Shown piece after piece: positions 1 through 5,216 of a stretch of DNA of 6,758 bases. Both the position numbers and the translations under genes were made by a program. Origin of the DNA: Gemmatimonadota bacterium (GTDB lineage Bacteria; Gemmatimonadota; Gemmatimonadetes; Gemmatimonadales; GWC2-71-9); NCBI GenBank assembly GCA_003221075.1, contig QHUF01000267.1, positions 1-6,758 of the forward strand. Direction: 5' to 3'. How positions within the stretch are numbered: position 1 is the first letter of the stretch; every line of letters starts with the position of its first letter. The notes under the pieces are model-generated. The model was not told the DNA's origin and searched no databases. It was given only the letters and a program-made list of their open reading frames with translations.

Positions 1-1
1 A

Positions 2-355
2 TTAGAGGGCCTTCTTAGCGACCTCCGCCAGCTGTTCAAACGCCGCCGGATCGCGCACCGCGAGATCGGCGAGGACTTTGCGGTTCACCTCGACCCCCGC
101 CTTGCGCAACCCGTTCATGAACTTGTTGTACGACAGCGCGTGCAGCCGGGCCGCCGCGTTGATGCGCGTAATCCAGAGGCGGCGGAACTCGACCTTCTTG
201 CTCCGGCGGTCGCGGTACGCGTACTTGGCCGCCCGCTCCGTCGCTTCCTTCGCCGCTTTCCACAGTTTGCTCCGCCCGCCCCAGTAGCCCTTGGCGAGCT
301 TCATCACCTTGTTCTTGCGCTTCAGGCGCGCAACGTTGCTTTTGACGCGAGGCAT
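2..355 (-). CDS. rplT: 50S ribosomal protein L20 (bL20)
   Basis: bL20 binds 23S rRNA early in large-subunit assembly, and in several bacteria it also represses its own operon by binding the mRNA leader. The 117-residue product has the usual family length. It shows the basic N-terminus MPRVKSNVARLKRKNK, the AKGYWGGRSKLWKAAKEA segment, the RDRRSKKVEFRRLWITRINAA core and the globular C-terminal part with GLRKAGVEVNRKVLADLA. The ATG start is preceded by a strong AAGGAG whose sequence overlaps the TAA stop of rpmI, leaving a 9 nt gap, so translation is probably coupled. The TAA stop sits at the left window edge, so the gene is complete. It is the third gene of infC-rpmI-rplT and the likely effector if the infC leader attenuator is L20-controlled, which is inference. 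Identification is secure. Confidence 0.98.
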   Translation of the reverse strand: MPRVKSNVARLKRKNKVMKLAKGYWGGRSKLWKAAKEATERAAKYAYRDRRSKKVEFRRLWITRINAAARLHALSYNKFMNGLRKAGVEVNRKVLADLAVRDPAAFEQLAEVAKKAL

Positions 356-362
356 GAGGGCT

Positions 363-368
363 CCTTAC
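363..368 (-). promoter_or_regulatory. Ribosome binding site of rplT overlapping the rpmI stop
   Basis: The minus-strand sequence GTAAGGAGCCCTCATG places AAGGAG 7 nt before the rplT ATG. The first bases of this site are shared with the TAA stop codon of rpmI (365-367). A ribosome ending on rpmI therefore covers the initiation site of rplT, a typical arrangement for coupled, equimolar synthesis. Confidence 0.8.
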
Positions 369-556
369 GCCTGCAACAGGCGCTTGAGGCGACGCTCGGC
401 GTGCGATACCAGCGTGGCCTTCCGCAGGTGGCGCTTCCGCTTGGGATGCTTCGAGGTCAGGATGTGGCGCCTGTAGGCGCGGTAGCGGCGCAGCTTGCCC
501 GTGCCCGTCAGGCGGATCCGTTTTCTCAGGGCGCGCTTCGATTTCATCTTTGGCAT
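365..556 (-). CDS. rpmI: 50S ribosomal protein L35 (bL35)
   Basis: bL35 is a small, very basic protein of the large ribosomal subunit. The 63-residue product begins MPKMKSKRALRKRIRLTGTGKL and contains the family signature HILTSKHPKRKRHLRKATLVS at about residues 31-51; length is normal. The ATG lies 7 nt after the infC stop, with only a weak purine tract (GAGA) before it, so ribosomes terminating on infC may feed it. Its TAA stop forms part of the Shine-Dalgarno of rplT. The gene order infC-rpmI-rplT is highly conserved in bacteria and supports the call. Confidence 0.97.
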   Translation of the reverse strand: MPKMKSKRALRKRIRLTGTGKLRRYRAYRRHILTSKHPKRKRHLRKATLVSHAERRLKRLLQA

Positions 557-563
557 TGCTATC

Positions 564-1097
564 TCATTTCGGTGCGAGGACCATCGACATATTGCGGCCC
601 TCGAGCTTTGGTTCCTGCTCGATTTTTCCGATGTCCTTCAACTCTTGCGCGACACGATCCAGCACTTCACGGCCCAGCTCGATGTGCGCCATCTGCCGGC
701 CGCGATACATCATCGTCACCTTCACCTTGTTGCCGTCCTGCAAGAATTCACGCGCATGCCGCGTCTTGAAGTCGAAATCGTGATCGTCGATCCCGGGGCG
801 GTACTTCACTTCTTTCAAGTGAATCACGTGCTGCTTTTTCTTCGCGGCGCGTGCCGCCTTCGCCTGCTCGAACTTGAACTTCCCATAGTCCATGATCTTG
901 ACGACGGGGGGCCGGGCGAGCGGGGCGACTTCCACCAGATCCAGACCCCGTTCATTCGCGGCGGCGATCGCTTCGTCGATCGTCAGCACGCCCAGCTGGT
1001 CGCCGTTGTCCGCAATCACACGCACCGGACTGATCCGGATCTGCCGGTTGACGCGCGTGCGGGGTGCTTTGCTGTTGTTGTCGGGAGGTGGTGGCAG
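564..1097 (-). CDS. infC: Translation initiation factor IF-3, probable CTG start
   Basis: IF3 binds the 30S subunit, prevents premature 50S joining and checks start codon and initiator tRNA. The 177-residue product (E. coli IF3 has 180) has the N-domain motif RVNRQIRIS at residues 15-23, GLDLVEVAP, the signature KIMDYGKFKFEQ at 67-78, a lysine-rich linker, and the C-domain with VKVTMMYRGRQMAH. The first in-frame ATG/GTG/TTG is a GTG at 1023-1025, which would delete the conserved RVNRQIRIS segment. No other canonical start exists between it and the upstream stop at 1161-1163. An AAAGGAG at 1107-1113 lies 9 nt before a CTG at 1095-1097, the best start; an ATC at 1104-1106 touches the Shine-Dalgarno and is too close. 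Rare start codons are a known basis for IF3 autoregulation. Function is certain, the exact start likely. Confidence 0.95.
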   Translation of the reverse strand: MPPPPDNNSKAPRTRVNRQIRISPVRVIADNGDQLGVLTIDEAIAAANERGLDLVEVAPLARPPVVKIMDYGKFKFEQAKAARAAKKKQHVIHLKEVKYRPGIDDHDFDFKTRHAREFLQDGNKVKVTMMYRGRQMAHIELGREVLDRVAQELKDIGKIEQEPKLEGRNMSMVLAPK

Positions 1098-1106
1098 CTG
1101 TGCGAT

Positions 1107-1113
1107 CTCCTTT
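1107..1113 (-). promoter_or_regulatory. Strong Shine-Dalgarno of infC that selects a CTG start
   Basis: The minus strand reads CTAAAGGAGATCGCACAGCTG. AAAGGAG is the best ribosome binding site in the window and is followed after 9 nt by an in-frame CTG. No ATG, GTG or TTG lies at a usable distance in the infC frame. The site therefore decides the start and points to non-canonical initiation. Confidence 0.7.
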
Positions 1114-1121
1114 AGGGACGT

Positions 1122-1154
1122 AAAAAAGCGGACCCCGATTACCCCAAGATCCGC
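1122..1154 (-). terminator. Terminator-like hairpin with U-tract in the infC leader (candidate attenuator)
   Basis: On the minus strand the arm GCGGATCTT (1154-1146), a 9 nt loop, and the arm GGGGTCCGC (1136-1128) form nine pairs, three of them G-U. Six T residues (1127-1122) follow directly, the layout of an intrinsic terminator. Only 8 nt separate the T-run from the infC Shine-Dalgarno, so no infC promoter fits downstream of it. Transcripts of infC must read through this hairpin, which argues for an attenuator and against a simple end of the upstream operon. Termination activity itself is inferred. Confidence 0.6.
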
Positions 1155-1257
1155 AATTCCTCACCCAGTGGTGAGGTCTCGAGAACCCTGAAGCACTCTC
1201 ATACGAGAGGCCAGCGGGTGGGGCCGCAGCCCACTTACCAAGTTGTCGCCACCCAAA

Positions 1258-2106
1258 CTAGCCGAGCACCTTCGGTTGGACAAGTCCAAAACTGGTGTGC
1301 TCGCGAGCTAAGCGACCGGACACGACCTGGGGGTCGTGTTCGAACACGAGCAACCACTCCTCGGCCTCGGCCCGCTGGTACAGCCGCCGCCGAGTCTCGA
1401 GCGTGACGAGTGGTTCCAGGTCGTAGCCCATGATCCAGGGCAGCGGCAAATGCGCTGACGTCGGCACGAGATCCGCGACAAAGCAGGCCTTTTCCCCGCC
1501 GCTCTCGAGCAGAATCGATTGGTGATAGGGGACATGGCCCGGCGTCGGCAGCCCGCGGATCCCCGGCAGGATCTCCGTCTCGCCGTCGATCAGCTGGAAC
1601 GGCACGCCCTCGAAATTGTGCGGCAGATAGCTCCCGGCGGTGCGCTCGTTGGTGTGCCGAGCAAAGTCCAGCTCTTTCCGCTGCACGACGTAGCGCGCGC
1701 GTGGGAATGAGAGTCCCTCCCGCGACAGGTCCCCACCCGCGTGGTCGAAGTGGAGGTGCGTGTTGATGACCCAGCGGATGTCCTCCGGACCATGACCGAG
1801 CTCGTGGAGTGCGTCCTCCAGTTTGGTTCGCCCGTCTGCTCCCGTGTTCTCGACGCCGTAGATGTCGATGAACTTGCCGCTCTCCTTGTTGCCGATCCCG
1901 GTATCGATCAGCACCAAGCCGTCGTCGTGTTCGACGAGCAGGCAGCGCAAGGCCAGCGGGATGCGATTGCGGTCGTCCGGCGGAGCGCGGCGCGCCCAGA
2001 GCGCCTTGGGGACGACGCCGAACATGGCTCCCCCGTCTAAATGCTGACGACCGGCTTCGAGCGCGTGGCAAGTGAAGTGACCGACCTTGAAGGTGGTGTG
2101 GGTCAC
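1258..2106 (-). CDS. Metallo-beta-lactamase-fold hydrolase
   Basis: The 282-residue product is a probable dinuclear zinc hydrolase of the MBL superfamily, in the broad group that includes lactonases and glyoxalase II-like enzymes. It carries the signature HLHFDH at 117-122 and further metal ligands H191 (in TPGHVPYH), D212 (in VADLVPTSAH) and H257 (in FEHDP), so all seven expected ligands are present. LVLIDTGIG at 64-72 fits the early strand motif. There is no signal peptide, so it is probably cytoplasmic. The start is a GTG forming a GTGA overlap with the stop of the upstream exonuclease; no good Shine-Dalgarno is visible, so expression likely depends on coupling. The same frame remains open upstream to about 2643, but that part only shadows the exonuclease gene. 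The substrate cannot be told from sequence; quorum-signal lactonase activity is possible but unproven. Confidence 0.9.
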   Translation of the reverse strand: MTHTTFKVGHFTCHALEAGRQHLDGGAMFGVVPKALWARRAPPDDRNRIPLALRCLLVEHDDGLVLIDTGIGNKESGKFIDIYGVENTGADGRTKLEDALHELGHGPEDIRWVINTHLHFDHAGGDLSREGLSFPRARYVVQRKELDFARHTNERTAGSYLPHNFEGVPFQLIDGETEILPGIRGLPTPGHVPYHQSILLESGGEKACFVADLVPTSAHLPLPWIMGYDLEPLVTLETRRRLYQRAEAEEWLLVFEHDPQVVSGRLAREHTSFGLVQPKVLG

Positions 2107-2798
2107 TTTCGGTAAACCAAATCCGACAACGTTGTCGCCCCATTCCCCTGCGCCAATCTCAGCAGCTTCGCCAAGCACTTCGCCGCCGCGACCGCATCGC
2201 CCGTCGCCCGGTGGCGTCCTTCGATCTCGATCCCAAAGTGATAGCTGACCGTGTCGAGATTCCGTCGCGGGAGATCGGGCAACAGCTTGCGCGCGAGCCG
2301 CACCGTGCACACGCGCGGGCCCTGGAGCAGCAATCCCGTCGCCCGCTCGATCTCGGTCGACACGAATGCCCAGTCGAACCGCGCGTTGTGGGCGACGAAG
2401 ACGCAGCCTTCGAGCGCGGCCAGCAGCTGGTCGACGATGGCGTCGAAGGTCGGCGCATGACGCACCATTTTCGCATCGATCCCCGTCAACCCGGCGACGA
2501 ACTGGGGAATCGGGATCCCCGGATTGACGAGCGAGTGGAAAGCGACGGTGCCATCGAGCATCACGACCGCGATTTCCATGATGCGGTCGCCGCGGAACGC
2601 ACGCACGCCCGTGGTCTCGACGTCCACGACCGCCCAGCGACACGTTTCGAGCGTGGGGCTCGCTTCAGGGGGCGGCGCCGCCAACGTCCAACGGCCATCC
2701 TGCGTCCTGCTGAAGCGTCGATCAGGCGCGAGCAAGGTCGTCGCGATCCGATCGGCGGTGTGGCGGTTCGCCTGCGCGATGCCGAGCACGTCGCGCAC
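2103..2798 (-). CDS. DnaQ/epsilon-like 3'-5' exonuclease
   Basis: This is a DEDDh-type exonuclease of the DNA polymerase III epsilon family, acting on DNA (proofreading or repair) or RNA 3' ends. With the GTG start it has 231 residues. Exo I is VVDVETTG with D59 and E61, Exo II is AHNARFDWAF with D142, and Exo III is HRATGDA with H196 and D201, so the catalytic set is complete. The exonuclease domain begins near residue 54, after an N-terminal region of about 50 residues. The GTG has a GGGAG 10 nt upstream. The frame stays open further upstream with plausible coding character (RALSFLQSGPAGS) as far as a CTG at 2886-2888 that overlaps the arcA stop, which would give 261 residues; the true start may be there. 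Its TGA overlaps the hydrolase GTG. Replicative epsilon or an accessory exonuclease cannot be distinguished. Confidence 0.88.
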   Translation of the reverse strand: MRDVLGIAQANRHTADRIATTLLAPDRRFSRTQDGRWTLAAPPPEASPTLETCRWAVVDVETTGVRAFRGDRIMEIAVVMLDGTVAFHSLVNPGIPIPQFVAGLTGIDAKMVRHAPTFDAIVDQLLAALEGCVFVAHNARFDWAFVSTEIERATGLLLQGPRVCTVRLARKLLPDLPRRNLDTVSYHFGIEIEGRHRATGDAVAAAKCLAKLLRLAQGNGATTLSDLVYRK

Positions 2799-2884
2799 GA
2801 TGACCAGACTCCCGGCGGGCCCGCTCTGGAGGAACGACAGCGCGCGGGAGGTAAGCGACGACGAGGGAACCGCAGCGAGGCCGA

Positions 2885-4099
2885 TCAGAGATCGTCTCGG
2901 CGCACGGGCAGCGTCATGCAGCGCGGGCCGCCCCCACCACGCACCAGCTCGCCGCCTTCGATCATGATCACCGCCCGCTCACCATCCTTCAACGTCTCGT
3001 CGGCCGTCATCACGCGAAAGCCGGCGCTGGTCAGCTCGGCGAGTGTGGCGTCGTTGCGGTCGTAGCTCAGGATGACGCCGGGCCGCACGGCGAACGAGTT
3101 GCAGGCCGACGCCCATTGCTCGCGCTCCTGGACGGTGCGCTGATTGCCGCCGCAGAAGATCGGCTCGAGCGGCTGATCCACCGCCTGCATCGCGGCAAAG
3201 AAATTCGGGACCTCTTTCACGCCCTTGGAGCGCTTGCGGCGGTGCAGCACCGCGAGCCGCTCCGGGCCGACGAAGTGCGGCGGGTAGACTAGGCACAGAT
3301 CCCGGTCCACCTGCGTGAATATCATATCCAGATGGATCGCGGTCCGCTCGGCCGGCAGCACGACGATGATTACGTCCGTCACCCCGCAATTCGTGAAGAC
3401 CAGGTCGCACAACAGATCGAGCGCCGCCGGGCTGGAGCGCTCGCTGAAGCCGAGCACGAGCAGGTCGGGGCGGATCGGATGCACGTCCCCGCCCTCGAGG
3501 GTGTAGTTGATCCGCTTCTCGTCGGAGCCGTCGTAGAGGATACCGGCATTCTCGAACTTCTGGTCGTAGCGGAACAGCGCCTTGATCAGCAGCTCTTCGG
3601 TCCAGCGCACGCCGTGCCGCATCGAGCCGATGATCGCGTGCTCGCCGATCACGATGCCGACATCGCGCGTGAAAAAGAGGTTGGGCAACGGCGGGAGCGC
3701 GTAGGCGACTTCGTTCAGCGCGCGCGCGATCGGGCCACCGTCCTCGAGTGCACCCTCGACCATGAGCGCGACAAAGTTTTCCGACGACAGCGCGGTCATC
3801 TGTTTCGCGAGCGCGTCGGAAGGGATGATCTCGAGCGCGCGCGTCGTGAGGAATTCTCGCACTTCAGGCCGTCCCGCAATTTCGACCAGCGTGTCGCGCA
3901 CTTCATGGACCTCGGCGAAGCGTTCCAGCACCGCGACCAACCGGCGGTGTTCGCGCTGGGCGATCTCGAGGTCGATGATGTCGTCGTACAGATAATCTTC
4001 CCGTGTGCCTGGAGTGACGGCGACTAATTCTTTTCCAGGCGTGTGGACGAGGACCGACCGCAGCGACCCTATTTCAGACGTTACATGGACGCGGGGCAT
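2885..4099 (-). CDS. arcA: Arginine deiminase
   Basis: The enzyme hydrolyses L-arginine to citrulline and ammonia, the first step of the ADI pathway that yields ATP and neutralises acid. The 404-residue length is normal for the family. Key features are FFTRD with D146, LEGGDV with E202, the IHLDMIF motif with H256 and D258, REQWASACNSFAVRPGV near 326-342, and the C-terminal GGPRCMTLP with the expected nucleophile C394. The catalytic set appears complete. The ATG follows the rex stop by 11 nt with no Shine-Dalgarno (CTCTCCC precedes it), so translation may rely on readthrough from rex. No arcB, arcC or arginine/ornithine antiporter gene lies in the window, so the rest of the pathway, if present, is elsewhere. 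Cotranscription with rex suggests control by NADH/NAD+ balance, which is inference. Related guanidino-group-modifying enzymes are a less likely alternative. Confidence 0.93.
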   Translation of the reverse strand: MPRVHVTSEIGSLRSVLVHTPGKELVAVTPGTREDYLYDDIIDLEIAQREHRRLVAVLERFAEVHEVRDTLVEIAGRPEVREFLTTRALEIIPSDALAKQMTALSSENFVALMVEGALEDGGPIARALNEVAYALPPLPNLFFTRDVGIVIGEHAIIGSMRHGVRWTEELLIKALFRYDQKFENAGILYDGSDEKRINYTLEGGDVHPIRPDLLVLGFSERSSPAALDLLCDLVFTNCGVTDVIIVVLPAERTAIHLDMIFTQVDRDLCLVYPPHFVGPERLAVLHRRKRSKGVKEVPNFFAAMQAVDQPLEPIFCGGNQRTVQEREQWASACNSFAVRPGVILSYDRNDATLAELTSAGFRVMTADETLKDGERAVIMIEGGELVRGGGGPRCMTLPVRRDDL

Positions 4100-4110
4100 G
4101 GGAGAGAAAG

Positions 4111-4722
4111 CTAACGGTTAGCCAAAGAGTAGCTCAGCGTCTCCAATTCGAGTGCCATGTTGACCGTTTTGACTTCGACATCCGGAGGAACGTTCAAGGG
4201 GACGGGTGCAAAATTGAGGATAGCCTTCACGCCGCTCCGCACCAGGCGGTCGACGACCTGCTGCGCCGCCTCGGCGGGCGTCGCGACGATGGCGATGTCG
4301 CTCGGATCTTTCTTGAGGTCCGATTCGAGATGTTTGACGTCGCGCACGACCAGGCCGTTCCAACGCGACCCGATTTTGCGCGCATCCTGGTCGTAGATCG
4401 CGGTGATGTGAAAGCCGCGCTGGCGAAAGCCGTGATATTGGACGAGTGCTCCGCCCATCCGCCCCGCCCCCACCAGCACCACGCGGTAGCCGCGCTCCAG
4501 CCCGAGGATATCGCGGATGCGGCGCGTCAACTCGGGCACGGCGTAGCCGAGGCCCCGCTTGCCGAAGGAGCCGAAGAAGGAGAGGTCTTTGCGGACCTGT
4601 GCGGACGTGGTGCCGCCGAGGCGCGCCAACTCTCCGGAAGAGATCGTGGGGGCTTTAGCCTGCTCGAGGAACCGAAGGTAGACAGACAGCCGCCGTATGG
4701 TGCTGTCGGAGATCTTCCGCAT
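4111..4722 (-). CDS. rex: Redox-sensing transcriptional repressor Rex
   Basis: Rex senses the NADH/NAD+ ratio; NADH binding releases it from operators of fermentation and respiration genes. The 203-residue product has the N-terminal winged-helix domain starting KISDSTIRRLSVYLRFLE, with SGELARLGGTTSAQVRKDLSFFGSFGKRGLGY as recognition region (about 29-60), then the Rossmann motif VLVGAGRMGGAL at about 81-92, a YDQDARKIG acidic strand end, ATPAEAAQQVVDRLV and ILNFAPVPLNVP, all typical. The ATG is chosen because KIS-(D/E) normally lies within a few residues of the start. No Shine-Dalgarno precedes it, and the Rex operator overlaps it. The gene lies 40 nt after arsR and 11 nt before arcA, so rex-arcA is probably one unit that Rex represses itself. 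Confidence 0.97.
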   Translation of the reverse strand: MRKISDSTIRRLSVYLRFLEQAKAPTISSGELARLGGTTSAQVRKDLSFFGSFGKRGLGYAVPELTRRIRDILGLERGYRVVLVGAGRMGGALVQYHGFRQRGFHITAIYDQDARKIGSRWNGLVVRDVKHLESDLKKDPSDIAIVATPAEAAQQVVDRLVRSGVKAILNFAPVPLNVPPDVEVKTVNMALELETLSYSLANR

Positions 4723-4740
4723 TGTGAACTATTTCACAAT
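4721..4740. promoter_or_regulatory. Rex operator (ROP site) at the rex start codon
   Basis: The inverted repeat ATTGTGAA-CTAT-TTCACAAT has perfect 8 bp arms and contains an exact match to the known Rex consensus TTGTGA-N6-TCACAA at 4722-4739. It overlaps the first base of the rex ATG and covers the putative -10 element. It is the only such site I find in the window. Autorepression by Rex is the straightforward reading. Confidence 0.92.
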
Positions 4741-4757
4741 TGGCGACTCCGGCGCAA
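4728..4757 (-). promoter_or_regulatory. Putative rex-arcA promoter, leaderless arrangement
   Basis: On the minus strand TTGCGC (4757-4752) and AATAGT (4733-4728) lie 18 nt apart, weakly matching -35 (3/6) and -10 (4/6) sequences. The pair fits within the 40 nt gap after the arsR stop. Transcription would start about 6 nt beyond the -10, at the A of the rex ATG, giving an mRNA without a 5' leader, in line with the missing Shine-Dalgarno. The Rex operator covers the -10 and start point. Motif matches are modest. Confidence 0.4.
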
Positions 4758-4762
4758 GGGAG

Positions 4763-5155
4763 TCACTGGCAGCATGACAGGGCGCAGGTCCCAGCATGCC
4801 CTCTCGGGCTCACGATCAGCGCAAATGCGATCATGTGTTTGAGGGTGTCGCCTTCCAGGCCATAGTACTTCCGGCGACCGTCGCGGTGCACGCCAACCAA
4901 GCCCGCAGCCTTAAGCACTTTCAAATGGAACGACACGCTCGATTGCGGCGCGCCGAGGATTTCATGCAACTCCGTCACGCAGCGTTCCCGCTGAGACAGC
5001 AACTCGAGGATGTACAAGCGCGTGATGTCCGACGCAGCAAAGAACCACTGAGCGACGTGCGCCATTTCCACAGGTAACGCGTGTGGCAGATGAGGCAAAC
5101 CGGGGCGGCAACGGGGCAACGCATGGGCGATACGAATCAAATGGCGGCGGGTCAT
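4763..5155 (-). CDS. ArsR-family winged-helix repressor with cysteine-rich C-terminus
   Basis: The 130-residue product has the ArsR/SmtB helix-turn-helix: SDITRLYILELLSQRERCVTELHEILGAPQSSVSFHLKVLKAAGLV (about 42-87) followed by the wing VHRDGRRKYYGLEG. C59 sits where classical ArsR proteins have their ELCVCDL metalloid site, but only one cysteine is there. C124, C128 and C129 form a C-terminal CxxxCC cluster that could bind a thiophilic metal or metalloid; arsenite or another soft metal is inference. The ATG at 5153-5155 gives a 30-residue N-terminal tail without known features and has a poor ribosome site; a start at the ATG at 5063-5065 (100 residues) is also possible. No resistance or transport gene adjoins it, so the target is unknown; rex-arcA just downstream could be cotranscribed. 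Confidence 0.88.
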   Translation of the reverse strand: MTRRHLIRIAHALPRCRPGLPHLPHALPVEMAHVAQWFFAASDITRLYILELLSQRERCVTELHEILGAPQSSVSFHLKVLKAAGLVGVHRDGRRKYYGLEGDTLKHMIAFALIVSPRGHAGTCALSCCQ

Positions 5156-5173
5156 GGCACTCGAAGCTACAGG

Positions 5174-5216
5174 GACACATCAACAATCATGGATATGTTG
5201 TAGTCACCCATGTGTC
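5174..5216. promoter_or_regulatory. Nested inverted repeat upstream of the ArsR gene, candidate operator
   Basis: The 7 bp arms GACACAT (5174-5180) and ATGTGTC (5210-5216) enclose the 5 bp arms CAACA (5181-5185) and TGTTG (5196-5200), which are 10 bp apart. The inner 20 bp unit is about the size of an ArsR-family operator and lies in the 48 bp gap before the gene; the outer right arm enters the end of rsmA. The arms could also form an RNA stem, but no U-run follows, so it is not a standard terminator. Autoregulatory binding is inferred from position and symmetry only. Confidence 0.35.

Larger units (their letters stand above)
1098..1257 (-). promoter_or_regulatory. Structured 5' leader of infC-rpmI-rplT
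   Basis: This is the largest non-coding gap in the window, between the hydrolase stop and the infC start. In transcription order it holds a GTGGG/CCCAC hairpin (1234-1218), a CTCTC/GAGAG hairpin with a 4 nt loop (1209-1196), a perfect 7 bp CCTCACC/GGTGAGG hairpin with a 4 nt loop (1176-1159), the terminator-like hairpin (1154-1122) and the Shine-Dalgarno. GCGGCCCC at 1227-1220 is complementary to GGGGTCCGC, the 3' terminator arm, with one bulged base, so an antiterminator fold is possible. I see no convincing -35/-10 pair here, so the promoter may lie upstream within or before the hydrolase gene. Ligand (L20, IF3 or other) is unknown. Confidence 0.5.

Noticed and set aside
140..1115. Two plus-strand open frames of more than 200 codons across infC-rpmI-rplT
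   Set aside because: They are antisense to three unmistakable translation genes and have no motifs of their own.
1122..1154. Reading the hairpin only as the terminator of the hydrolase operon
   Set aside because: It is over 100 nt past the hydrolase stop and 8 nt from the infC Shine-Dalgarno, leaving no room for an infC promoter behind it; some upstream termination role cannot be excluded.
1196..1209. CTCTC-GTAT-GAGAG hairpin as a separate terminator
   Set aside because: The stem has only 5 bp and no T-run follows on the minus strand.
2107..2643. N-terminal extension of the MBL hydrolase to 461 residues
   Set aside because: The added part is the out-of-frame reading of the exonuclease, and the MBL domain begins right after the GTG at 2106.
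2211..3065. Plus-strand open frame of about 284 codons
   Set aside because: It lies antisense to the exonuclease and the end of arcA, shows no recognisable motif, and long antisense frames are expected in GC-rich coding DNA.
3332..4027. Plus-strand open frame of about 231 codons antisense to arcA
   Set aside because: Composition is dominated by R, D, E, H and V as in a reverse-frame shadow of a GC-rich gene; the arcA frame contains all catalytic motifs.
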